This document shows, piece after piece, positions 15,101-26,600 of a DNA stretch of 64,000 nt. This DNA is from Bostrychus sinensis. Lineage: Eukaryota > Chordata > Actinopteri > Gobiiformes > Eleotridae. Made by a program: the position numbers and the translations under genes. Below the pieces are notes generated by a model. The model was given only the letters and a program-made list of their open reading frames with translations, was not told the origin of the DNA and made no database searches. The stretch spans positions 36,215,219-36,279,218 of the forward strand of contig CM036253.1 in NCBI GenBank assembly GCA_020698575.1, given 5' to 3'. Each line of letters opens with the position of its first letter. The stretch's first letter is position 1.

Positions 15101-18100
15101 ATGACAGCCGGTGTTACTCAGCCTCAGAAGTCACAGAAATGGTTAGATAATTCATTATTACAACATGTAAAGGAGAACCACACCAAACCTGCCTAAAGAG
15201 GACCATCTAAAACTCACAAACTGGGATAGTGCATTCATCAGAGAGGCAACAATAAGACCAAATGTGACCCTAAAAGGTCTGCAGAGCTCCACAGCAGAGA
15301 CTCTTGTATCTGTCCCAGGACCACTCTGAACCATACACTCCACAGAGCTGGGCTGTGTGGAAGAGTGGCCGTTGCTTGAAGAAAATAATAACAAAATATG
15401 TTTTGTGTTTGCCAAAAGGCACGTGGGAGACTCCCCAAACACGAGAAGGTCCTCTGTCCAGATACAATTAAAATGAGCCATCAATGAAAGATGCTATGTG
15501 TAGCACAAACCTGGCCTCTGACTGTGGCCCCTCTCTAAAGTGAAGCCTGGTGATGACAGTGTCCTGCTGTGGGGATATTTGTCATTGGTAGGGATTGGGA
15601 AACTGCTCAGAACTGAAGAAATGAAAGATGGAGCTAAACACAGGACAATTTTTGAAGAAAACAACTCAAACTGTGCTGTACAATGCATCCAACCTGAAGG
15701 ACCTTGAGCAGTTTTTAGATAAAGAATGAGCACAAATCCCAGTGATTTTATGAGCCAAGCTCATAAACACTTATCCTAGAAAAATTGGAGCTGAAAGTTC
15801 TCCAGAAGGTTCTACAGAGGACTAACCTGAGGGGGTACATACTTTTGTATGCTCATGTTTTCTGTTTTTCTGCTATATTTCTAATTTGCTTCACAATCTT
15901 TTTTTTTTTTTACATTTTTATAGTTGTCATGTGATGTAAAGTGACTGACAGAAACTCTCAATGATCTATTTAAATTCCAGGTTGTAAGGCAACAGTAAAG
16001 GAAGAATGCTAAGGGGGGTACATACTTTTGCTTGCCACTGTATATAATCAAACCAACAACATTTGGTATTAATTAGGACAAATAGAAAACAAAATCATAA
16101 ATTTTATGTCATCTGAGTCGCAATTGCATAAAGTATATATGGTTAATAGTGTTCATATAATGTTATTAGATTATTGCACAATGCCCATCGCTACTTCTAT
16201 CCGGGTTTCTTCTGGTTTAGCCAGCAGAGGGAGCTTGCTAATTACATATTAGGAGGTCTTGCTAATTACATATTAGCAAGCCGATGCAAATATCAAATAG
16301 ATCCGCAATATCTGATTGGCCTCATAAAATAACAGCTGTCAAATTAAAATGGAGAAGAAAGTAATATTTTGAGGAAAATGTTATGCAATCTTCTTGAATT
16401 CATGGCTGAGGGTGGTAATAGTAGTGCTTTTTAGTAAGCACGAGGTCTTGTTTTACTGGTTGGGAAAAACAACAGCGAGCGTGGACAACTGTCAAACTGA
16501 GCAAGTAGAAATGTGAAGAGAGGGAGCAGACTGTTGACGGTGAGAGCAGGAGATGGACACATTGATGTGACACTCATGAGGGCGCTCTATTAAACTATTT
16601 ATGCTTGCAATTATATTTTTTACCTTTCATAATTAAGTTCAATTTTAATTAATGATCCTAACATGTAGAAAAATGTATGCAGAAAACAGTTTACAAGATA
16701 TTACTTGGCTTTTCACATACTGCCACATTAACCCTCTATTTTCACGATGGATGTGCATTTTTAGCTTCAAAATGGCCTTGCATTCAGTCATTACAAAGTT
16801 GGTGGCAAAGTGGTTACCTCTGCTTCCTTACAGCAAGAAGGGCCTGGGTTTGATTCCCGATTAATATAAAAAAGTAAAGTCATTTGCTGTTCTCTGGATC
16901 AAAATTTATTTTGACAGATTTTTTTAATGCTTTTTAAACAGGACACAGAGCCAGAAGAAAATTACGCCAAAGGAATGAAGATGGGAATCTTGACCATTAT
17001 CGAAGATGATGTTGCCACCATTCAGTCAAGCCCAAATATAAGGTTCTTTGCTGTAGTACTAGAAGAACAGATTGTTCTAGATGAAGTAAGTGACCTTCCG
17101 ACTGCTGTTGCTCTCCTCTTTGGCTTAATTTATGCCCTAAACAGGGACTACCCGAAAGAACTAAAATACACTTTTGAAACCATTCAAAAGGTGTTTATGT
17201 GCCTTGACCCCCAGTGCTCAGCAAGAATCCAGTCTTTCAAAAACAAGTTGCTAAAGTATTAATATTGCAGTTGTTGTTCCAGGCATTTTTGTGGTTTAAT
17301 TGGCAATGTGCTTTTATTGTTATCGCACATCATTGTCAATTTGTTATGACCTGGTAATAGTTTATATTGTATTTCTCATTTTAACAACTGTTTTGGTTGT
17401 TCTTATTGCAGCAGCTGTTAGATTATTATTATTAGCACTTTCAGTAAAACTGTACTTGAATATAAGTGTACATATGGTAGCGCATGTTTCTTAAGCAAAA
17501 GCAGTTTATTACTAGCACCTTGTGACTTTAACATTTTAAAGCGGTCTGCAGTTCAAGGGACTCATTTCTGCGACTTCAGAACAGTTTTTATTGCTTAAAC
17601 AGTTTTAGATTGTTGTTACAGTACTTTTACATGGTACTCAGGCACTTTCAGAAGATTTGTACCATACAGCTCTATACCTCTTTGTACCTTTTAAATGTGC
17701 CAGTGTTAATAAACAACTTGAACTTTATAAAACTTGAATGTTTAGTTTTGTGCCACACATACTGTATAGTTTGTATTCCATGCCAGCAATTTGTGTTGAT
17801 GGCATTTAGCAATATGGATGCAAGATTTAAAACACTGACTTGAAAGTTGTCAACTTAAAAACTTAAAGCAACTGGCTGCAAAGCTTTTTTGAGTTTACTC
17901 AACTTAAGCAAGTAGGTTGTTGTGCCAACTTTTTTTTTTAAGTTCGTCTGGCCCTTGACTCAACTCATCATTCCTATTTTAAACAACTTCTTATTCTTAG
18001 TTTAAATAACTCCCTATTCCAATTTCACTAAACTACTTATTGTTAATCCAGCAAACTCCTTATTCTCAGTTCTACGAATTTACAGTTTGTAGTTAGTTGT

Positions 18101-20606
18101 ATTTACTGATAAAAGTAGACATAAAATGCATGTGTAAATTTAATTAACTTTCATATAAGACTTGGCACAATATAAACCTTGAAAGTTGAATAAACTCAAA
18201 AATGCTTTGCAGCCAGATCCCAAATGTATCTATGAAAGAACATGCTTTGTTTTTGCATGCAAATGAAGTATATTATGTCCAAATAAAAAACAAAACACTG
18301 GTTGCATTGAAATGTATTTATGGGTGGCTTTGAGTGCCATATAGTCAAAAGTATATTACTACAAAAGCATAAGAGCTGCAAAAACACAATAACAATGCAC
18401 TCTTTAGCATGAGCATTAGTTGAAAACTTTAAGAACACATTAGCAGCTACTGAATGCCTACTCATTCAAAATTTCTCTGAGCGCAGCGAGTGCATCAGAG
18501 AGTCCATGAATGACGTGAGTGTTAACTGCAAAATCACTTGCACAACAATGAGGACAATAAGCGGAATTCCTCTGCCATTCTTGAATGCACATCTTGCAGC
18601 CAATGATACACTGGCAGCAAGACGAAACCACGGGCTCTACCAGAAATTCTACAAGTGGGATTTAAACAATGTATGTAAAATATGCAAATGTCGAAAAAGA
18701 ACACTTAAAATGTTTACCTTTGCAAATAACACAGATAAAGGCACTTTTGATGGCTGCTCCCTGAGTGGCTGTTAGGGCTGCTCTGCATGATTCTGTGAAC
18801 CCAGCAAGTTCTGTGTTCAAGTTTTGTGGTAGACACTCCTTGCAGTGCCTGAGCTGCCAGGACCACCTCTTCTATTTGTTCCAATACCCCATCAAGGCTG
18901 GTGTCCTCACATCAACTAAAAAAAACATAATGTACATGGTAATGTCCTTTACTTTAATAAGACAACAGGAGGAATACAAAAGATGATGTGAACAAGGAAA
19001 CAATGGAATAAGAGAAAAATATGATGGGTGAATAGAGGAAAAAACAATGGAAAGGAGAGATGAAGAGAAGGATGAGAGGAACACATGAACACAGGGAAAA
19101 GGCATTGTGGGAGGACAGATCAAGTCTATAACACAGTAATTATAGGTACCTTGATTTTCTTTTTTTCCTCCCCTGTAAGTACTGGAAATCAACTTCTTTT
19201 ACTGCCAATATGTTACGAGCACTTTGTTTCCAAAATGCAGACCCTGTGAAGAAAAAAAAAAAAAAATAGCGTGGCTTTTTATAACTTATCTCAAAGCCTG
19301 TTGTCACATTTACAGATACAACCACAGTGTAAATTGATAAACATACCACACACCATGAGTTTATTGAACTGTAAGTAGTACTTCTTGTTCCTTCAGAGTC
19401 TAAAATTTTTTTCCCTTGGCCCTCCGTGAGAATCATGGTGTCCTCTTCTTCAAGGGCATCCTGCACTTTGGTGAGGATGCCATCAACGGATGCCTCAAAT
19501 TCCGAAAAAGGCACCGTGAGCGTTTTACTCGTTTCTAATTTGCCCCCATCAACTTCGGCTATGAAGATGTTCCTGTTGAGAACAATTTTAGTTGATTAGT
19601 GTTTTGCTATAGCAGTAATTGCTGCCGTAGTCAAGTAAAATTTAACAAGTAAAATAATACATATTCACCTTTGAAATGTTTTAATTGCATTAGACCTTGC
19701 CGGTATGGAATGACTAGCAACCGCGGCAACCGAGGCTGAACCGGCAGCGGCACTGGGTCGGCGAAAGAAAGAGAAGCGGACAGCGGGTGATTTCACCATG
19801 TCCGCGGCACAAACAGTGTTTTCTCCATGCACCTCATAGTGCCCTCGTAATACCAGCTCCACAGTGCTAAAATAGCCATCATTTGTGGGAAATATTGCGA
19901 CGTCGTTGTCGTCGATTATGTAAAGATTGGAAGCATCAACCTGTTCAAATGTCAAGGGTCACTACATTGTCTACAAAATAGCAAAATATATTTTATAAAA
20001 ACTTACCTGAAATATTCAACCAATTTTTTGGAGCACTCATGTCATTTTCTTTTAATGTCACTCTCTTGTTTCCGCGAAACAAAATATAACTGTCCATGGT
20101 GCTACGATTGTCAACATCTATCCGACCAAAAGCGCTTCTTTTGCTATCCACGTGTCAAGGACAGATCAACTTCCGGGTCACGCAAAACGATTAAAGAAAA
20201 ATTAAATAATTGAACTCTGTCCCGGAGCTGGTCTTCAAATGTTCATATTTTGAAGTGAGCATCAAATCAAAAAATGAAAAATTAAACCGTTATTTGTTTT
20301 TTTTAGTTTCATGTCAAAAAATTAAAAATTGAAAAAGAAGCCGTTTTTTCATGTTTTAATTTTTTATTCTAAATTGAAAATCAATTGAACGAATGATACA
20401 CGGACCAATTACACTAACTCTGAAGCGTGTTTTGAATGTGTTCTCCTGCTATGCCCCTCCCCTCTTTATACTAAAGAGAAAAGGAGAAACACTTGGTTAC
20501 ACTTTAGGCACTTTGGGTTTGAAGAGGAAGACGCTGAGCAAACAACTAAACAGTTTATGATGAGATTATAACAAACTTATTTTATATTTTGCACTTTGTT
20601 TGCAAA

Positions 20607-20691
<85 letters not shown>

Positions 20692-23600
20692 TACATATAT
20701 ACACTGGAACATAGAGGGACAGCGGAGCTCTTTTGCCAACAGACTTTTACAGCTCCACTCCCACAGTGAACACTACAGGGCTTCATTTATCCCACACTTA
20801 ATCCAGCTGTACAACAAATCACCTTTCTGTAATAGATAACCTTTTATTATTTGTGTTAATTCTCAGCCATATTATCACACTGCATTATCCATACCTCACC
20901 TGTGTATATTTGCTTTGATATTTTTACTTTTATTTTTGTAGATTTGTACAGATGCAAATCTGTATTTTTTTTTTGGTATCTTTTGTATTGTATTTTATTT
21001 TTGCTTATTTTATTGCTTATAACTATTCTATACTTGTTTTTCCTCTTTACTTGTTTTTATGTGCAACTAAGCTTCTGTGAGCAAGTTGTTTCCCCTGTGG
21101 ATCATAAAGGCTAAGTCTGTGTATGTCACTGTGTCAGCTGTGGATGAACTAGGACAGAGGGACTGAATGGCCACTCACCAAAAGTAGACACTTAAGGTAG
21201 AATATGTGATGGTTATTAGCTATAACATCAGCGAGAGTCCGCCTACCATGGTGTGTTTTATTGTATCATAGCAATGATTTATAATGTAGCCAACAACAGC
21301 CTCTAAATTAGTAAAAAATACAAAATTAAGCTTTGCCATGTTGTTTAAGTACAGCTAAGAGGCTTGTTGCTGTTTGCAAACCTAAAACTCGCCCACACGA
21401 CTCTACTGCCACAGTAGTTAAACAAGCCAACTGAGTCTATTTTTACATGTCTTTCTGTATCAGCTCATCATCCTTGCCAACGGTGGCCCAGAGAGTCTGG
21501 TCTTCATCATGAGGAACTACAACTACGAGAAGCTGCTGTGGACCACCAGCCGAGTGCTCAAAGTGCTGTCTGTCTGTCCCAGCAACAAACCAGCAATTGT
21601 GGAGGCAGGTAGGTCTGCAGGATCCAAGTTACATCACTTTCACTTTCATGTCTTTAATGTTTATGTTTAATGATTATTTTCAAGTGCTTTTACTTCATGA
21701 AACCAAACTCCATATTTAAGCAGAGACCGCTGAAGACTTCTCCTGTTCACAGCTCACATTTCTTAATCTGAGTGCAGGACTTGGTAGTGTCTTTTGTGCT
21801 GTGTGCAGGAGGGATGCAGGCTCTGGGGCAGCACCTCACTGGTTCCAGTCAGAGACTTATCCAGAACTGTCTATGGACACTCCGCAACCTCTCAGATGCT
21901 GCCACTAAACAGGTGTGTGTCACTAATACACTCTCCTCCAGACTGCACTCACAGCAGCTCAACTGCTTTATACAGGTTATATGTGAAGTGAATAAATCTG
22001 TAGTGAAGAGGAACATGGATGCCAGCTTTCTGGGCTCCAAAGATTTGACACTGTTCTACACTTGAGGAAATGTACTTAAGAAGTGTTCCTGCTCCAGCAT
22101 GTGAGAGAAGAGAGGAGTGAGAAAAGCTCTCCTGCCTCACAAACCAAGGAACAAGCTTAGCCTGCACCTCCAGCGGGGCCCCCACTACAGCACTGGGCCC
22201 CACCTGCGGCATCCTTTCCCTCTGCAGACTCTTCTGTATCCATTCCATCCCAGCTTCACCAATATGATTTCCAATTTTACTGAAATGAGGAATTAATATG
22301 GTACTCCTGTCTCTTTACTCAGCAAGCTCACAGGTATCATATATCATCCACACGCTGGATTCACTGTTTGTCACTGTTTTGCAAGTCACAAGTAAGTCCC
22401 AAGTCTTTGGCCTCAAGTCCGAGTCAAAGTCCAAATCAATGACAGGCAAGTCCGAATCAAGTCCCAAGTCAATGCCTCACAAATCCAAGTTGAGTCACAT
22501 CCTACACTTTCAGTTTCAAGTCTTTTTAACTCCAAACTGGATTTTTGTCATGTTTTATGTTGTTGATTATACCTTCATGTCCCACCTTAGAAAAACAAAT
22601 ACATGATGAACAGATGGTAAATTGTTTGCTGTACTATTTGTATATATTATATATATAATTATAATTATATATATTATAACAGCCTAAGCCTAGAAGACGC
22701 CTATACAGAAAACAGGTTTCTGAATGCTTTAAAAGTAAAGCCAAGTTCTTCAGTATGAGTGATTTACAATAAAGCCTAAATACCTTACATACCAGTACAT
22801 TCTATATTCACTGTATCAATAAAATCTCTACTGGCTCTCAAATTTGGAAATTTACTAAGGGCCAGATTTATCAAAGTTTTGCGTGCATGCTAACTGAATA
22901 ATATGCACTCAAATTGGAGCAAACCCAGACGCAGTTGAGATTTGCGTGTCTTACAGGAGCAGAGCGAACGCAATGCAGATTTTGCTTCTATGACCTAATG
23001 AATATGTATACCGAGGCGTTCTTCCCAGAGTGCGCAAAATGGAAGGCGGAGAAAATGCAAATTCATTCATTTACCGCCAGCAATATTATTTATCAAGGCT
23101 CACCATGACTTTGCGTGCGAAAATAGCGTATAAATGTAGCACGTTGGAGAAGGACGTGCTAATCTTTTGCACAGATATGGCTGCTGTGATTTGTGTGAGA
23201 CGAAGGAGAAGAAATTAAGAAATACGTAGGGTTAGAGTGTTTGCCACGCTTGCAGAGCTATTTGCCATGATGGATGAAAAAATTATTCACCAGCACTTTC
23301 AGCTATTCTTAGTTAAATTTTTGCTTCCGTTTGTGTTCCACTTCCGCACCTTCCATGACACAAAACAATACACGCAATGATGCCGTTTAAATAGTTCCAC
23401 CCCATCTGTTTGCACCTGTCACCGGCCACGCAATTTGTCTTAGTAATTCACGCGCAACATGCCCATTAATAGCGGCCGCATATTTTCTCACTGCACTCGC
23501 AGTTTAGCACCTGTCTTAGTAAATATGGCCCTAAGTGAACACTGCCCTTCATACAGCTTACTGAAGGGAGACACATGGACAAAAGGGAAACTGCAGGTTA

Positions 23601-26600
23601 ATGATGTGCTGTCAGAGCCATGAGCTCCAGCTCAAACACAGAGACAACACTGCAGAAAGCTCCAGTTTGTGTTCATTGTTTTACTATTTACTGTCTGAGG
23701 CAGAGGGAACTCTCTGTGCACAGGTAAAGATCTCCACTGTATAATGACATAAAGCTGCATGTGTGTCACGTGATTCATATAAGTCTCTCACAGACTTCTC
23801 CGCAAAATCACCTTTAGACCTCTATTGCAAGGGGTTATTTATTATTTTTAGATTATTTATTTCAGTTTTTGTTAAGTGTAATCTGCACCTGAATGCCTCA
23901 TGTCTGTGTCTGGAGCAAGCTGCTCTCAGCTGTGAGGAGAGGAGGGCACAGAGGCAGCAGCTTCTTCTCCTCAACTCCCTGCTCCCTGATCTGCGTCTGT
24001 CTGACCATTAAAACTAATATAGTTTTATAGTTTTATATAATTAATATAAAACTAATTATGGTGACTAAATAACTCTTTTATCATCATGTTTGGAGTAAAA
24101 CATCAGAGGTACTGCCTAATATGTCCAAAATATATTTTATATAATTAACCTTTGTAAAACTTTAATGGTCTGTGATTTTGGACTCTATCAACATGAAAAA
24201 AGACTGACATAAAGCTTAAAATCCCCTCTCTCAGTATATAAAATGTCATATGCTGCTACAGCTCAATACACTTTGAAATGTGCATTTGAATACATGTACA
24301 AATAACATGTGCAGCGAGAGTGAGAGAGAGCAGCAGTAATGCATCCTACCACATTTCTTTTCACAGCAGTCTGACTGTGTATATATGTAAATTGAGTATC
24401 TGTGCTGTGTTCAGGAGGGGCTGGACGGCCTGCTGCAGATACTGGTGACCCAGCTGGGCTCCGACGATGTCAATATGCTGACGTGTGCTACAGGCATCCT
24501 GTCCAACCTGACCTGCAACAACGCACGCAACAAGGTGAGAGGAACACACAGACACTGGGTGTCCATCTGAGACAGCTGTCCATCTGTCAGGAGGGCCCAA
24601 GTGCCTCTGTGCTGTGTGGGCAGTCCCATTCTGATTTGGCAGAGGTTCAGACCAATTTCCATGTGCTTTCAGTATGGACCCTGAATTTAAAACACTGTAG
24701 TATTTTTGGCCTTACTACTGCTGAAGCTATCAAATTCTAGTGTTCTATCTCCTTATGTACAAACATAAGCTGAATAAAACAAGATGTATGGCTGTGGTTT
24801 GCTGACAGTCTCAGTGCTGTGTTGGCGCCTCAGACTCTGGTGACCCAGTTTGGCGGTGTGGAGGCTCTGATCCATGCTGTGCTTCGTGCTGGAGAAAAGG
24901 AGGACGTGGCTGAGCCGGCGGTGTGTGCGCTGCGTCACCTCACCTCTCGACACCATGAGGCCGAACTGGCCCAGAACGCGGTGAGGCTGCACTACGGCAT
25001 CCCTGCTGTCATCAAACTGCTGGGGCAGCCGCACTACTGGCCTGTGGTCAAGGTGAGGGGCTCTGATGTGAAAATACACACTGCAGTGTGCTTTGGTGCT
25101 ACAGAAATGGAGTTGATTCAATAAGCAGCAGCATGCGTAATGTCAAATGGTGCTAAAGCAGAAATAAAAAAAAATGAAATGAAAATGAAAGTGTTCTTTC
25201 ATGAGTGTACTGTCTGAAACAACATGTACCTCACTCTACATACTCTACTCCATTAAAGGGCATGAGTGCTGTGAACTTTGATTTAAAATGTGATCTTCAT
25301 TTATAAAAAAACAAAAAACTAATTAGGAGAATATAATTCTCAGCGTGAGTCTTTGGCTCCAGTATTTTGTACATGTAAACTCCAGTAATACGTTTCTTCC
25401 TGCACTCCTCTCAGGCCACGGTGGGCCTCATCCGGAATCTCGCTCTGTGCCCAGCCAATCAGGCGCCTCTGAGGGAGGCGGGAGCCATCCCCCGATTGGT
25501 TAATCTACTGCTGAAGGCGCATCAGGACACACAAAGGCACAGCTCGTCCGCTCAGCAGACGTACCAGGTACAGAGAACACACATTTCCGTTCCACCAGAG
25601 AACGGTTCCATAAAAGTGGCTTAGAAAAGTGAGGCATATGGTCCAACTCCAGTCAGAATGAGCTGTGGTATGTTGTAACAGCGTACACAGACATGCAGGG
25701 GACACACACATTAAGGTTATGTTTGGAGGGGGCAGGCACACAGGCGTTCTGGTTGAGAGATTTAAAAGTATGGTAGAGCTACTATTGTGCTCTACCAGAC
25801 TACGTGGATTGTTGTCAGGCATGATCCATCAGTCTAGATCCATTTTGCACAATAATTCATCTTATGGAGTTACTGGTGTCTAAAAACAACTTTGTAGCCT
25901 ACATAACTTTTGTGTTGAAGTAATTACTCAAAGTAAACACCGGAAGTGATCCCAGTTGCTGCTGTATGATTAGGAGGAAGCATGTAAGCTACACTGCACG
26001 GCAAACACTGCTCAGGAGCTGTAGAAGAGGTAGGACACCAGATGGAAGACTTTGCATGTGCATTATGACTGCTTGTTAAAAAGTTGTAACCTAGCAAGGC
26101 TTTTTTTCTCTGCATAAACTGAGTCAGTCACACAAAAAGGCTGATAGCTGTGGCTGCCGTTTTAGCTGCACAGAAAAATGAGAGCAGTGGCAAATCTAGA
26201 CAATTAGGGATTACCCTGTGGCCAACAAATAACACTCAGCAGGACATAGTTTGGACACCCCTGCTCTATAAGGACTGGGGATGTCTTTTTGTTTATTTGC
26301 CTATTTCTATAAACGTTTGAGGGAACCGTTATTGTGATATTGTGTGCTCTATAAATAAAAATAAACTGAATAATAAGTGAATGCTTTATATCAAGGTACG
26401 CACAGTGCATAAATCCATAAAACTGTGAAATAAATGTTACTGTTGCCACTGAATATGGAGCATATATGTGGATACTATACGGCTTTAAAACCTAAGCACA
26501 TACAAATTCAGCACGAGCTCTTGTGTGAAAAAGCAATTTTGGAGCCTTCAACACACATCTGTTTCAGCAGCAGCAGTGTGGTCTGCCTGATCTGTCCTGA

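Larger units (their letters stand above)
14070..16629. mobile_element. foldback-type transposon with ~400 bp inverted arms
   Basis: The arm 14070-14460 (TGAAAGGTGAAAAATATAAT to AGAAGAAGCCCGGATAG) is found inverted at about 16195-16629. Shared blocks include CTCTCACCGTCAACAGTC, AACATTTTCCTCAAAATATT, CAGATATTGCGGAT and CCAGCAGAGGGAGC. The centre (14460-16195) has no intact gene but contains a Tc1 relic. The right arm holds an extra duplicated TGCTAATTACATATTAG segment. Family unknown, and I could not find a target duplication. Confidence 0.8.
9897..17262 (+). pseudogene. SAMD3-like/PB1-type companion gene of the first CACTA-like element, split by insertions
   Basis: The first part (9897-10141) is a small ubiquitin-fold or PB1-like domain: MRVRVVLAPDNIRRLD, then LKLILKEKLEIKDDFLIQFE. 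The next blocks are SQWPSVYVIPEFAYDVEL (10228-10290), IKYKMGNYRQKLRSAG with RCEVNFLPDNSTG (10500-10670), a donor at 10863, and an exon with YAPKMFKLYRARGG (about 10951-11100). The frame HAYRKATALRGLPLFMKEES stops where the Rex3 LINE begins near 11240. The last exon resumes at 16943 (DTEPEENYAKGMKMGILTII) and ends at 17262 (ALLFGLIYALNRDYPKEL). Several shifts and stops are present. In fish genomes this family is widely labelled 'sterile alpha motif domain-containing protein 3-like'. Its role in the transposon is unknown. Confidence 0.72.
5132..18212 (+). mobile_element. nested ~13.1 kb CACTA/EnSpm-like DNA transposon (tentative), itself carrying later insertions
   Basis: Proposed ends are CTGTAAAGTG at 5132 and the complement of CTGCAAAGCA at 18203-18212; both are followed inward by AAGTTGA/GAGTTTA-type subterminal motifs. 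It lies between the two genes of the outer transposon. It contains a C2H2-plus-DDE transposase (7216-9764) and a SAMD3-like companion (9897-17262). The second gene is split by a Rex3 LINE and by a foldback element, so at least three later insertions occurred. Exact ends and target duplication are uncertain, and the CACTA assignment rests on the catalytic-motif layout and end sequence. Confidence 0.6.
2752..20406 (+). mobile_element. 17.7 kb composite DNA transposon with integrase-like transposase (IS3EU-like, tentative)
   Basis: The ends are inverted: GGTCCGTGTATCATTCGTTC at the left and its complement at the right. The match continues imperfectly for about 245 bp (2752-2993 against 20161-20406). 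A perfect 6-bp target duplication, AATTAC, lies at 2746-2751 and 20407-20412. Two genes face inward: a spliced rve/DDE transposase from 3073 and a RING-like gene from 20097 on the minus strand. Removing the nested 13.1 kb transposon leaves about 4.6 kb, a plausible size for a two-gene transposon. The superfamily name IS3EU rests on the IS3-like DDE layout and 6-bp duplication and is an inference from memory. Transposase frames carry one stop and one frameshift, so this copy is inactive. Confidence 0.88.

Noticed and set aside
15158..15733. Minus-strand genes of about 100 codons
   Set aside because: They are antisense to the Tc1 transposase relic on the + strand.
5132..18212. KDZ (Zisupton-type) assignment for the nested transposon
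   Set aside because: I do not see the KDZ-type conserved segments. The DNLG, HDxLEG and RFEAKH layout with a DUF4218-like region fits a CACTA-like element better, though this remains tentative.
20600..20839. Open frames on both strands (Ile/Tyr repeats)
   Set aside because: They are translations of a (TA)n microsatellite, with no protein signal outside it.
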